From assembly GCA_964384945.1 (NCBI GenBank), contig CAYLMK010000014.1, positions 84,766-148,765 on the forward strand: 64,000 nucleotides of DNA, read 5' to 3'. The stretch is from S015-6 sp964384945. Lineage in GTDB: Bacteria; Desulfobacterota; DSWW01. Below are positions 1 to 8,807 of this stretch, in pieces. Every line of letters starts with the position of its first letter. Within the stretch, counting starts at the first letter, position 1. Below the pieces are notes generated by a model, which was not told the DNA's origin, made no database searches, and was given only the letters and a program-made list of their open reading frames with translations. The position numbers and the translations under genes were made by a program.

Positions 1-48
1 CTGAGCCGGGGCGACCGGAACGGATGGTGAAGAACGGAAGGAGGCGGA

Positions 49-1092
49 ATGATTCTGGAAGGATTGCAGGAGACCCTCGCCGAGTACCTTGAGAAGAAGC
101 AGGACCCGCTGGGTGTCATCCTGGGCCAGGCCAAGGCAAAAGAGGGAGTCCTCGCCTCGATCCTGGCAGGGCACCATGTTCTGCTGGAGGGCCCCCCGGG
201 CGTGGGGAAGACCACCCTGGCAAGGCATCTGGCCTCCATCCTGCCCGCCGTGGAGGCGGTTGCGGACTGTCCCTTCCACTGCAAGCCGAGCGAGCCGGTT
301 TGCCCGGCCTGCAAGAACAGGAGGGAACGGGGGGAGAACCTCGAAACCGTGTCCATACAGGGCAGCCAGAGGTTCGTCCGGATCCAGGGCAGCCCGGATC
401 TGACGGCAGAGGATTTGCTCGGCGACATCGATCCGAGCATGGCCTTCCGGTACGGCTGCCACGACTGGCGCGCCTTCACGCCGGGAAAGTTGCTCAAGGG
501 AAACCGCGGAATCGTCTTCTTTGACGAGTTGAACCGAATTCCGGAAAAGCTCCAGAACGCTCTCCTGCAGGTCCTCGAGGAGCACACGGCCACGATCGGC
601 CCCTACGATGTGGACTACGCCGCCGACTTCCTGATGCTGGCCACCATGAATCCCCTGGAGCACGCCGGCGTGGAAGAACTCTCCGACGTGTTGCTCGACC
701 GGTTCGATGTGGTCACCATGGGCTACCCCGAAACATCGGAACTGGAAAAGCGGATCCTGCTGCAATACGGAACCCGACTGGACGGTATCGACTTCCCGGA
801 CGATACCCTCGACAAGCTCCTCCTGGTCGTCCGATCCACCCGGGAGGATCCGTGGGGCAAGGAGATGGATCAGGGCGCGTCCGTCCGGGCCGCCCTGGCC
901 CTGTACGAGAAGGCGCAGGCCCAGGCCTGGCTCCAGGGGGACCGATTCGTGACACTCGGTCATCTTCGCGGCGCAGCCGTCTCCACGATGGCCGGCAGGA
1001 TCAAGACCAGCCCCGAGTCGAAGTATTACGACGATGCCGTCGGTCTCGTGAACGAGCTTCTTCAGGAAATCCTCGGGACAGCGGAGGAATGA
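49..1092 (+). CDS. MoxR/ChlI-type AAA+ ATPase with Cys4 insert
   Basis: A 347-residue AAA+ ATPase of the MoxR / magnesium-chelatase I type. Walker A GPPGVGKTT is at residues 48-56 and an intact Walker B (IVFFDEL) at about 155-161. Between Walker A and Walker B sits a four-cysteine insert, C74-x3-C78-x6-C85-x2-C88, probably a zinc or Fe-S site. The AAA+-VWA protein two genes downstream has the same insert with the same spacing, so the two are likely partners. MoxR-VWA pairs load metals or remodel enzymes (CbbQ-CbbO and NorQ-NorD are known examples). With CooC between them and CODH/ACS homologues after, a role in maturing those metal centres is inferred. A clear GGAGG precedes the ATG. The stop overlaps a potential ATG of the next gene, so the genes are translationally coupled. 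Genes upstream of the window may belong to the same operon. Confidence 0.85.
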   Translation: MILEGLQETLAEYLEKKQDPLGVILGQAKAKEGVLASILAGHHVLLEGPPGVGKTTLARHLASILPAVEAVADCPFHCKPSEPVCPACKNRRERGENLETVSIQGSQRFVRIQGSPDLTAEDLLGDIDPSMAFRYGCHDWRAFTPGKLLKGNRGIVFFDELNRIPEKLQNALLQVLEEHTATIGPYDVDYAADFLMLATMNPLEHAGVEELSDVLLDRFDVVTMGYPETSELEKRILLQYGTRLDGIDFPDDTLDKLLLVVRSTREDPWGKEMDQGASVRAALALYEKAQAQAWLQGDRFVTLGHLRGAAVSTMAGRIKTSPESKYYDDAVGLVNELLQEILGTAEE

Positions 1093-1097
1093 TCCGC

Positions 1098-1910
1098 ATG
1101 AACGATCCGTCGCCTTTGAAAGGATTCACGATCGTGGTGGCAGGCAAGGGGGGCACCGGCAAGACGCTGGTGAGTGCCCTTCTCGTGCGGGATCAACGGA
1201 AACATGGGGCTGTGCTGGCCATCGATGCGGACCCGGACGCCAACCTTCCCGAGACACTCGGGGTCCATGCGGTGAGCACCGTAGGTCAGGCGCGGGAGAA
1301 GGTGTTGGCCTACAGGACACGTCGAAACGAGAACCGCACCGTCACGGCGGAGCAACAGTTCGAACAGCATCTGATGGAGTCCATGGTGGAAACAGAGGAC
1401 TTCGATCTCATCGTCATGGGGCGCAGCGAGGGGGAAGGCTGCTACTGTGCGGTGAATCACATCCTTCGCGGGATTATCGACACCCAGGCGCGAAACTACC
1501 CCACCGTGGTGATCGATTCGGAGGCCGGTCTCGAGCACATATCCCGGCGGACGGCCCGGGACGTCGACGTCATGCTGGTCGTGACCGATGCCTCGGCCCG
1601 GGGGATCAGCACGGCCCGCCGCGTAGCTGAACTCGCGGGCGAACTGCGCGTGGACTTCGGCAGGCTCCTCGTGCTCGCCAACAAGGTCACGGACCAGACA
1701 CAACCGATCATCGAAAAGCACGCGGAAGAGTCAGGTCTGGAGCTGATCGGGTTCTTGCCTTTTGATCACCAGGTAGTGGAAAACGACGCCCTCGGCAAGC
1801 CGATCTGGGAACTGCCGGAAGACCACCCCGTCGTGAGGGCGGCGCGGGAGGTGTTCGCAAGACTCGATGTCATTCGAGAAGAGAAGATGGGTCGTGTGTT
1901 GTGCGCGTGA
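1098..1910 (+). CDS. cooC: CooC-type nickel-insertion ATPase for CODH
   Basis: A 270-residue SIMIBI-class P-loop ATPase. The deviant Walker A (GKGGTGKT) is at about residues 16-23. A CYC motif (C115, C117) lies in the sequence GRSEGEGCYC, which is characteristic of CooC, the ATPase that delivers nickel to the C-cluster of carbon monoxide dehydrogenase. An ATG at 1089 overlaps the upstream stop, but the ribosome-binding GGAGG at 1083-1087 is correctly spaced only for the ATG at 1098, so that start is chosen. The gene lies between two AAA+ genes and upstream of cdhA/B/C homologues. Its presence suggests that a Ni-containing cluster is still assembled, although the CdhA homologue here has lost two C-cluster ligands. 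The product could instead serve the Ni-Ni-Fe-S A-cluster of acetyl-CoA synthase. Confidence 0.85.
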   Translation: MNDPSPLKGFTIVVAGKGGTGKTLVSALLVRDQRKHGAVLAIDADPDANLPETLGVHAVSTVGQAREKVLAYRTRRNENRTVTAEQQFEQHLMESMVETEDFDLIVMGRSEGEGCYCAVNHILRGIIDTQARNYPTVVIDSEAGLEHISRRTARDVDVMLVVTDASARGISTARRVAELAGELRVDFGRLLVLANKVTDQTQPIIEKHAEESGLELIGFLPFDHQVVENDALGKPIWELPEDHPVVRAAREVFARLDVIREEKMGRVLCA

Positions 1911-1919
1911 TGTGAGGCT

Positions 1920-4124
1920 ATGCCCATGAGGGTTCAGGAAGAGATCCGGAAACGGATCCGCGAACTCGGTCACGAAGAAGCCCGTCGCATCCTGTTCGAC
2001 GGCATTTCCTTGCCCCCTTCCACCATGGACGATCTGCTCGGCTCCCTCGTGGCGGGCCACCATATCTACCTGGCCGGCCCCCCGGGCGTGGGAAAGACGA
2101 TGCTGGCCGCAAGAATCGCGCAACTCCTGCCCGACCGCGCCGTCGTGGCCGGCTGCCCGGTCCATTGCCGAATCGATTCGCCCGCCTGCCCGTGGTGTCT
2201 CGAAAGGGTGAGCCGGGGCGAGCCGCTTTCCCAAGCTCGCCTGCCGGGATCGAATCGCGTTCGCAACGTATCGGGGAGCGCCGAGTTGAAAGCGGCCGAC
2301 CTCATCGGGGATTTTAACCCCGTGCAAGCCCTGCAATACGGTGTTCTGGACCCGAGAGCATTTGTTCCCGGCAAGTATCTGAGGGCCAACGGCGGCATCC
2401 TGCTCGTGGACTTCATCGATCGCGTCCCGGAGCGCGTGCTCAACTCGATCCTCGCGGGCCTCGCAGGGGACGGCATCGCCATCGGCAACCGGGAGGAAAT
2501 GTTCTCCCTTGACGTGTGGATCGTCGCAACGGGTTCGGAATCGGGCCTCGATCGCATGCCCATGGACCTGGCCGACCATTTCGACCGGATCTCCCTCGGC
2601 TCCGTCCTGGATCCGGCATTCGAGAGGAGCCTGGTGGCCCCGGAAACGGACACGCCTGCCTGGGCAGACCCGGCTGTCAGGATCATACAGAAGACCCGGC
2701 GGCACGATGACCTCGCGCGGGGGCTGTCCACCCGCGGGTCCATCCGGTACGGCGAATTGCTCCGTTCCTATGAGAGGATTCTGGGCGCCGATTCCGTCGA
2801 GAATCTTGTGCAGAAGGCCTCCCGGGTCGCCCTGCCCCATCGCGTTCAGCTGGCCTCTCACGCCGTCTCGAACCGTTCGAACAACGAGATCATTGAAGAA
2901 ATCGTGACGGACGTCCTCGGCATTTCACGGCCCCCCGAGGAATGGATCCCCCTGTCCACGGAGAAGATGCTGGCCATCGTCGAGGAGATCGCCCGAACGG
3001 ACCACTTCCGCAAGCCTCTCAAGTTCGGCCTCTTTGATCTCCTGCTCAAGCGGGTCAAGCGCTTTCCGGAATCCGAACTGGCCGCCATGCATCGGGAGAT
3101 GCTGGAACGTCTGGTGCAGCGTTGGCATGGGAAAGAGAGGGAGGAGAGCCTCACCTTCGATCTCCTGGCCGACATCGAGGCAACGCGCGAAAAACAGCAG
3201 CGACTCTCTGCCGAATTGCGCGCCAGGCTCGAGGCCGAGGCCCTCATCCGTACGGTTGAGCAACTCGAGCAACGTCAGATCCTCGCACGAAGGGAGCGGG
3301 GGTACAAGCTGTCCCTCAGGGGAATCGCCCTTCTCCTGGACAGACTTGCGCCGCGCACGTGGGAAGCAAACCAGGTCGGCGGCATGGGAAGGCACAAAAC
3401 CGGCAAGAAATGCCTCATCGGCGAAGGCAGGATTGTGGGATCGCGACCTTGGCGATTCGGGGACAGTTATCGTGATTTTTCTCTGAAGGACACCCTCCGA
3501 CAGGCCATCCGAAATCACCACCGCCACGTGGGCCGCGAGGATCTCCGGGTGGTGCGCCGGGACATTCGCAACCGGCTGGATATCGTGCTGTGCCTGGACC
3601 TCTCCGGCACCATGGACCAGCTCGAGAAGCTCTGGTACGCAAAGGAGGGAGCCATTGCACTCGCCATGGCCTCCTCCCGGTACGGCGACAGGATGGGATT
3701 GGTCACCTTTTCCAACCTTGCCTCGGTTGTGTCCGATCTCACGAGCAACGCGTACAGGCTCACCGAGAAGATCCTGGACCTGGACCTCCACGAGAACGCA
3801 TTCACGAACCTGGGCTTCGCTCTGCTGCGGGCGCGTGGGGTCTTCGCAAGGCATTCCAAGAGCCAGGCCAAACAACACATCATCCTTGTTTCGGACGGCG
3901 ATGCAACCGCGCCGCACCCGTCTCCGAGTCGCTTTGCCGTCCAGGAGGCGGCCAAGACGATCCGAAAGGGGATCACCGTTTCCTGCATCTGCATTAACGA
4001 AGAGAACGCGAATCCGGCCGTGATGTACAAGATCGCCCGTATCGGTCGCGGCAGGATGACTGTAATCGAAAACACAAAGGAGATGAAAGAGGCCGTCGGT
4101 CAAGAACGTGCGGCGAATCGCTAG
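1920..4124 (+). CDS. AAA+ / VWA-domain protein (ChlI-ChlD-like fusion)
   Basis: A 734-residue protein with an N-terminal ChlI-like AAA+ domain, a helical linker (about residues 370-500) and a C-terminal von Willebrand A domain. Walker A GPPGVGKT (53-60) is intact, but Walker B reads LLVDFID: D164 is followed by F165 where a catalytic Glu is expected, so the domain may bind but not hydrolyse ATP. It has the same C-x3-C-x6-C-x2-C insert (C79, C83, C90, C93) as the upstream AAA+ protein. The VWA domain keeps a MIDAS site: DLSGT near residue 559, a later Thr in TNLGF, and SDGD. The arrangement recalls the ChlI (active) and ChlD (inactive, VWA) subunits of magnesium chelatase. The neighbours suggest a chaperone for CODH/ACS-type metal centres. 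The substrate is unknown. Confidence 0.8.
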   Translation: MPMRVQEEIRKRIRELGHEEARRILFDGISLPPSTMDDLLGSLVAGHHIYLAGPPGVGKTMLAARIAQLLPDRAVVAGCPVHCRIDSPACPWCLERVSRGEPLSQARLPGSNRVRNVSGSAELKAADLIGDFNPVQALQYGVLDPRAFVPGKYLRANGGILLVDFIDRVPERVLNSILAGLAGDGIAIGNREEMFSLDVWIVATGSESGLDRMPMDLADHFDRISLGSVLDPAFERSLVAPETDTPAWADPAVRIIQKTRRHDDLARGLSTRGSIRYGELLRSYERILGADSVENLVQKASRVALPHRVQLASHAVSNRSNNEIIEEIVTDVLGISRPPEEWIPLSTEKMLAIVEEIARTDHFRKPLKFGLFDLLLKRVKRFPESELAAMHREMLERLVQRWHGKEREESLTFDLLADIEATREKQQRLSAELRARLEAEALIRTVEQLEQRQILARRERGYKLSLRGIALLLDRLAPRTWEANQVGGMGRHKTGKKCLIGEGRIVGSRPWRFGDSYRDFSLKDTLRQAIRNHHRHVGREDLRVVRRDIRNRLDIVLCLDLSGTMDQLEKLWYAKEGAIALAMASSRYGDRMGLVTFSNLASVVSDLTSNAYRLTEKILDLDLHENAFTNLGFALLRARGVFARHSKSQAKQHIILVSDGDATAPHPSPSRFAVQEAAKTIRKGITVSCICINEENANPAVMYKIARIGRGRMTVIENTKEMKEAVGQERAANR

Positions 4125-4145
4125 ACTGCCCGAAAGGAGTATCCG

Positions 4146-6881
4146 ATGTCTGAGGCCGTGCTCTGTGGGGTGTGCAACCGCAATGAAGCCGCGGAGAAAT
4201 GTGTTGTCTGTGGTATCGATCTTTGCGAGATGTGCCGTCATGTGGTGCAGACCGAAGACATCTCCGCTTCCCACCGCGTGAAGGGGATCAGTACGGAGGG
4301 CGTCCTCGGCCCCGCCCAGAAGCGGCGAACGGTGTGTGCCAAATGCATGGCAGACACCGATTTCATCGAGAAAGACGATCACGGATCCGCTGTCCCGAAA
4401 GCAGAGGTCGAGCAGGTACGCAAGGAGCGGTTGAAGGCTTTCAAAAAGCCGAAGAAGGGGGAAGCCACGGAGAAGGTGGGCGATCTGCTCGTGGATCTCG
4501 GCGAGATCACACCGGACATCCGCGGGAACGAGGAACTGGTGCGCCGGATCCTGCGCCAGGACTACAACGAGACCCGTGTCAAACAATACGATACCCGAAT
4601 ACGACCCTTCACCCGCGCAGAGGACCTGGCGGAGTGGGACGGGATTCTCCTCCGCAGGTATCGGCCCCTGTATACGCATCGTGCTCCGAAGAAAGCATCC
4701 GGTTCGGGCGAGGGCAGCGGCCAGGGCGCGCTGGCGCTCGGGAACCTGCAGGAGCATCTGTCCGGAACGGGCAAGGCCATCGGATCCGCAAGGGAAGTCC
4801 TGAACGAGGCGCTGAAGGTCTTCGGGCCGGAAAAGGCGATCGAACTCGGGCAGTCGATTGTCTACCCTACATGCAACATCGCCATCCTTACAGGGTTCGA
4901 ACCGAAGAACCTGGGGCAGCTGGACCGGGCCCTTGGCTACGCCGAGGCACAGTTTCTGGAGCAAACCTACGTTGCCTCCCAGGGTGCAGGGGACCCGCTT
5001 GATCTGGAGCGCAGGGCCCTCCACCTCGGCTCCCTTCAATTCCTGGCCACCGAGGTCGAAGAACTCGTCAAGATTTGCTGCTTCGAATACCTTTCCGTGG
5101 GCAACCTCTCCGTCAAGGAGATGGCCTTCTACCCCGAGGCTCGCACGCCCGTCGGCCTGGGCACGGTGGACCGGACCCGGCCGGTCCTGGCCTTCTTCGG
5201 CGACGACTGCCTCCCCATTCTGTACACGGTAGGGCGCCTCGAGGAGGAAAAGCTGGCCTCGAAGATCGAGATCACCGGCCTTGGAAATGCGGGTCATGAA
5301 CTGGTGCGCCTGTACCCGGAAGGCAAGGTGCTCACCTCGACGGGAAAGGCGATCAAGGGCATCCGGACAGGCATTCCGGACCTGATCGTGGCCTCGAGAT
5401 CCTGTTATCCTCTGGACGTCGTCGGCCAGGCAAAGAAGGCGGGCATTCCGGTTCTTGCAACGGGGTCGGCCGTCTCCGTCTCGGCCCCCGACCTCTCCGG
5501 GGAACCCGTCGGGAAGATCGTCGGACGGTTGAAGGCGGGAGAGAGCCTGCTGGTGAGGTCCGTTGAAAAGGCGGCGGATGTCGCGGCAGCCTACTTCATC
5601 GATTTCCCCGGAAAGAGGATCCAGGGACCGGATCCTTCCGTAATCGAGCAGGGAGCCCGCAAGTGCACCGGCTGTGATGAATGCTTTCACGCATGCCCGA
5701 ACTCGCTCGCGATCAGCACCGCCCTGAGGCGAAGCGGCGGGCCGTCCCTGGCGGATCTGGCTGAGCGGTGTGTCTTCTGCGGAACATGTGAAGCGGTCTG
5801 TCCCGAGGAAATCCCGGTCATCGATTGCCTGCTGGCCGCTGCCGGCGACAGGATCGCCGCAGACAAGTTCCGCATGAGGCCGGGACGCGGCCCTCTGAGC
5901 CACCTCGAATTCCGGGATCTGACCTTCGGCCTGGTCCTGGGCGGGAACGGCCCCGGCATGGTCACGCTCCTGGGATGCGGGCACTACCCCGGTGCGGACG
6001 ATGAGCTGGCGGAAATGGCCAAGGAGCTGCTCGACCGAAACTGTGTGGTGATGACCGCCGGCTGCGCGGCCGCGGACGTCGCCAGGAAGCTGGAGAAGGA
6101 CACGGGCAAGGCCCTTCCCGAAAACTACCCGAGCATGGCTACCCTGAAAGGCCTGGTCAATTGCGGGGGCTGCTCGGCCGACACGCACATCATGGCCTCC
6201 ATGTTCAAGTTCGCACAGCTCGGCGGCGGGATCTCGGCCAAGGCGAACTTCGACCAGGTGGCCGACTACAGCCTGAACCGCGCCCCTTTCGCCGTGATTA
6301 TCTGGGGGCCGGCGTCGGACAAGATGATGGTGAAGGCCTCCGGGTTTGCGCGTGTAGGAGCTCCCGTCGTCATCGGACCTTCGGGCTTCCAGTTCGCCCG
6401 TATGTTGGTGGGCAACAAATACAAGAGGGACGACTGGACCATGTACGACGGGATCGACGGCTCGGTCCGTGAGGTGGACCCTTCCCCCCCGCACCTGATC
6501 TTCCCGGTGGAGACCAAGGAGGAGGCCGTTACCATGGCCATCAAGCTCTGCTTCACCACATGCGCACTGCGGGAACCGCGGCTTTCCACGATCGACAACT
6601 ACACCGAAATCCACCAGAAGTACTTCCACCAGCTCCCGGATGACTGGACCTTCTATCTGCGCAGCCCCCTGGAGCTGCACGTGATGAAGCGGATGAGGTT
6701 CCTGAAGATCCTGCGGGACCAACACGGCTGGGAGATCGACCGGACGACCGCCAAGCGGGTCAAGAACCGCGACGGAGATCTCGTCACCATGGACCAGTAC
6801 ATCGATGCGTACGGTATCAAACAGGGGCGCTACGCCACCCTGCTCGAGCGCCTGATCATGCGTGAAGCAGTCAAGGAGTAG
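4146..6881 (+). CDS. CdhA-like CODH alpha subunit lacking the pendant-iron ligands
   Basis: A 911-residue homologue of the archaeal-type CO dehydrogenase/acetyl-CoA synthase alpha subunit. The C-terminal two thirds align well: two 4Fe-4S ferredoxin motifs (C507/510/513/517 and C542/545/548/552), then C420, C611, C640 and C676 at the positions of four C-cluster cysteines, and K726 in the SDK motif where the catalytic Lys lies. The His ligand in the family's GHN motif is replaced by D353 (FFGDDCLP). The family CCTGNE motif reads GNAGHE (about 380-385), so its Cys ligand is also gone. These two residues bind the pendant iron in known CODHs. The N-terminus has a B-box-like set of CxxC motifs (7-30, 64-67) instead of the usual GPCR-containing B/D-cluster region. 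CO oxidation is therefore doubtful. The residue mapping is from memory of the family. The gene is followed by cdhB- and cdhC-type genes. Confidence 0.8.
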   Translation: MSEAVLCGVCNRNEAAEKCVVCGIDLCEMCRHVVQTEDISASHRVKGISTEGVLGPAQKRRTVCAKCMADTDFIEKDDHGSAVPKAEVEQVRKERLKAFKKPKKGEATEKVGDLLVDLGEITPDIRGNEELVRRILRQDYNETRVKQYDTRIRPFTRAEDLAEWDGILLRRYRPLYTHRAPKKASGSGEGSGQGALALGNLQEHLSGTGKAIGSAREVLNEALKVFGPEKAIELGQSIVYPTCNIAILTGFEPKNLGQLDRALGYAEAQFLEQTYVASQGAGDPLDLERRALHLGSLQFLATEVEELVKICCFEYLSVGNLSVKEMAFYPEARTPVGLGTVDRTRPVLAFFGDDCLPILYTVGRLEEEKLASKIEITGLGNAGHELVRLYPEGKVLTSTGKAIKGIRTGIPDLIVASRSCYPLDVVGQAKKAGIPVLATGSAVSVSAPDLSGEPVGKIVGRLKAGESLLVRSVEKAADVAAAYFIDFPGKRIQGPDPSVIEQGARKCTGCDECFHACPNSLAISTALRRSGGPSLADLAERCVFCGTCEAVCPEEIPVIDCLLAAAGDRIAADKFRMRPGRGPLSHLEFRDLTFGLVLGGNGPGMVTLLGCGHYPGADDELAEMAKELLDRNCVVMTAGCAAADVARKLEKDTGKALPENYPSMATLKGLVNCGGCSADTHIMASMFKFAQLGGGISAKANFDQVADYSLNRAPFAVIIWGPASDKMMVKASGFARVGAPVVIGPSGFQFARMLVGNKYKRDDWTMYDGIDGSVREVDPSPPHLIFPVETKEEAVTMAIKLCFTTCALREPRLSTIDNYTEIHQKYFHQLPDDWTFYLRSPLELHVMKRMRFLKILRDQHGWEIDRTTAKRVKNRDGDLVTMDQYIDAYGIKQGRYATLLERLIMREAVKE

Positions 6882-6885
6882 ACCG

Positions 6886-7383
6886 ATGCAGACCTTCGAC
6901 GCGAAAGCCTGGGCCCGAACGATCCGGGAGCACAAGAATCCCCTGGTTGTGGCAGGCGAGGGGTGCGAAAGGATCACGCTCGGCGGAAAGCCGCTCGTTG
7001 CCTATGCGGTCGAGCTGGCCGATGCCCTCTCCTGCCCGGTTGCCGCGACCGGCAACCTCTTCCTCGCCGTCCGGGAACAGGCGGGGAATGTGAAGGCCAA
7101 GAAGATGTGGCTGGCCGAGCTTTTCCGGTATCTCGAAGAGCAGTGGGAGGACTCCATTCTGGAACAACGGCCCGACCTCCTGGTGCTCATCGGCTACCGT
7201 CCTGAGATGGTGCAGGGAATGGCGGCGGGCCTGGAGCGGATTTCGATTGCCCATCTCGGGCCGGGGCAGCTTTCGACCGCACAACTGACCATGGAGGAAA
7301 CGTCTCTCGACGAGTGGAAGCGGAGGCTCGACGAGCTGGTGGCCTCGCTCAAGCGATCCAGAAATAGGAGGTCTGGCCGATGA
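6886..7383 (+). CDS. cdhB: CdhB-like CODH/ACS epsilon subunit
   Basis: A 165-residue protein of the size and fold expected for the CODH/ACS epsilon subunit (about 170 residues), a Rossmann-like protein that binds the alpha subunit. The start at 6886 is preceded by AAGGAG with good spacing. An upstream in-frame ATG at 6862 lies inside cdhA and has no such site. The stop overlaps the start of the next gene (ATGA), so translation is coupled. No catalytic residues are known for this family, so activity cannot be judged. Its position directly between the alpha and beta homologues supports the assignment. Confidence 0.75.
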   Translation: MQTFDAKAWARTIREHKNPLVVAGEGCERITLGGKPLVAYAVELADALSCPVAATGNLFLAVREQAGNVKAKKMWLAELFRYLEEQWEDSILEQRPDLLVLIGYRPEMVQGMAAGLERISIAHLGPGQLSTAQLTMEETSLDEWKRRLDELVASLKRSRNRRSGR

Positions 7384-8744
7384 TACGAATCGATGCCGTC
7401 AAACTGCCCAAGGGCAGGGTCTTCCAGGCACCCACGGAACTCGACGAGCTGTTCGATGGCGTGGAGATCGAGATTTCTCCGCGATGGATGGGGCAGAAGA
7501 TCCGAAAGGCCGACATGTACATGGAGCTTGGGGGACCGACGCACGGCTACCAGAGCTACATCCATGTCGACGTGGTCAACGACGAGAACCAGGTCGAGGA
7601 CGGACGGATCGAGCTGATCGGGCCCGACATCCCCGAAGTCGAGCCGGGAAGCTCCTTCCCCTTCGGCGTGTGGCTGCGCTGCTGGGGTAGCCCGCTCACG
7701 GAGGATCATGTCGATCCTCTGATCCGAGCCGGGTTCATGCCCTTCGAGCAGGGAGAAGGCTGGATGCTCGTCAACACCCGGGACACGATCTGGATCCGAC
7801 TGAGCCGGCAGAGCGCGCACAAGAACAACTGGCATCGGATGGGACAATCCCTGCTCGGAATGGCCAAGATCAATTTCCCCCTCGTGGAGAAGGTGGAAGC
7901 ACAGATCATCATTGCCTCCCCGGAAATCGGCGGCCGGGAACTCATCCGGCAGATCCTCGACACCACGATTCGTCCGGAGTGGGAAGCCTATGACGCCCGG
8001 CTCATGGGGCTCGAAGACGAGGATGTGGATGTCTTCTACGGCTGCACCCTCTGCCAGACCTTTGCCCCGAACCACGTCTGCTGCATCACTCCCCAGCGTA
8101 ATCCCTACTGCGGCATCATGAGCTACCTGGGAGCCAAGGCCCTTGTGGAGATAGACCCGTACGGCTACTCCTTTGTGATGCCCAAGGGGGAGTGTATCGA
8201 TCCGCTCATGGGCAGGTACACCGGCGTCGACCAGACCGTCTACGAACGATCCTCCCGGACCGTCAAGCGCGTCAACCTGTACAGCTCGCTCCGGTATCCT
8301 CAGACCAACTGCGGCTGCTTCGAGGCTGCGGCTTTTTATATACCTGAACTGGACGGGATCGGCCTGGTGGATCGCAGACACCCCGGCGAAACCCCCATCG
8401 GTTTGAATTTTTCAAAGATGGCAGGCTTCATGAGCGGGGGAAACCAGAACCACGGCAGCATGGGGCTGTCGATTCGCACGCCCAAGTCAAGAAAATTCCT
8501 CCAGGGAGACGGAGGCTGGGAGCGCATCGTGTGGATGCCCAAGGAGTACAAGGTCTTGCTCGCCGACTGCATCCCGGAGGAGATCTACGACAAGATCGCC
8601 ACCGAGGAGGTCGGAACGGATATCCCTACCATCAAGCAATTCCTGATAACGGCGGGCCATCCGGTGACGACAAAATACTGGAAAGACGCCAAACCCGTGC
8701 CGCTCAAGATTCCCAAGCCGAACGAGGATTGGCCGGAGGATTAG
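7380..8744 (+). CDS. cdhC: Acetyl-CoA synthase catalytic subunit (CdhC/AcsB-type), A-cluster intact
   Basis: A 454-residue acetyl-CoA synthase beta subunit, the length of archaeal CdhC. It corresponds to the C-terminal part of bacterial AcsB and lacks the N-terminal CODH-binding domain. The A-cluster signature is complete: C222 and C225 in GCTLCQTFAPNHVC, then C234 and C244, and the CGC nickel-binding motif C311-G312-C313 in TNCGCFEA. These match AcsB C506, C509, C518, C528 and C595-G-C597. The enzyme is thus predicted to make or cleave acetyl-CoA from a methyl group, CO and CoA. AGGAGG lies 8 bases before the ATG, which overlaps the stop of the cdhB-type gene. The corrinoid Fe-S protein genes (cdhD/E) are not in the window. 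The intact active site contrasts with the altered CODH-like subunit two genes upstream. Confidence 0.9.
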   Translation: MIRIDAVKLPKGRVFQAPTELDELFDGVEIEISPRWMGQKIRKADMYMELGGPTHGYQSYIHVDVVNDENQVEDGRIELIGPDIPEVEPGSSFPFGVWLRCWGSPLTEDHVDPLIRAGFMPFEQGEGWMLVNTRDTIWIRLSRQSAHKNNWHRMGQSLLGMAKINFPLVEKVEAQIIIASPEIGGRELIRQILDTTIRPEWEAYDARLMGLEDEDVDVFYGCTLCQTFAPNHVCCITPQRNPYCGIMSYLGAKALVEIDPYGYSFVMPKGECIDPLMGRYTGVDQTVYERSSRTVKRVNLYSSLRYPQTNCGCFEAAAFYIPELDGIGLVDRRHPGETPIGLNFSKMAGFMSGGNQNHGSMGLSIRTPKSRKFLQGDGGWERIVWMPKEYKVLLADCIPEEIYDKIATEEVGTDIPTIKQFLITAGHPVTTKYWKDAKPVPLKIPKPNEDWPED

Positions 8745-8807
8745 ACCAACGGACAGGCCGAAACGCAGCTTTTGCATCGGCTGCCTCCTCCCCGGGGTGA
8801 AATGCTC

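Noticed and set aside
4146..6881. Fully functional CO dehydrogenase
   Set aside because: Two of the six expected C-cluster ligands and the N-terminal B/D-cluster motif are not found, so canonical activity is not claimed.
2925..6977. A very long open frame on the - strand opposite the AAA-VWA and CdhA-like genes
   Set aside because: It is a by-product of GC-rich codon use in the + strand genes; it shows no family signature, is rich in Arg, Gly and Pro and has no ribosome-binding site.
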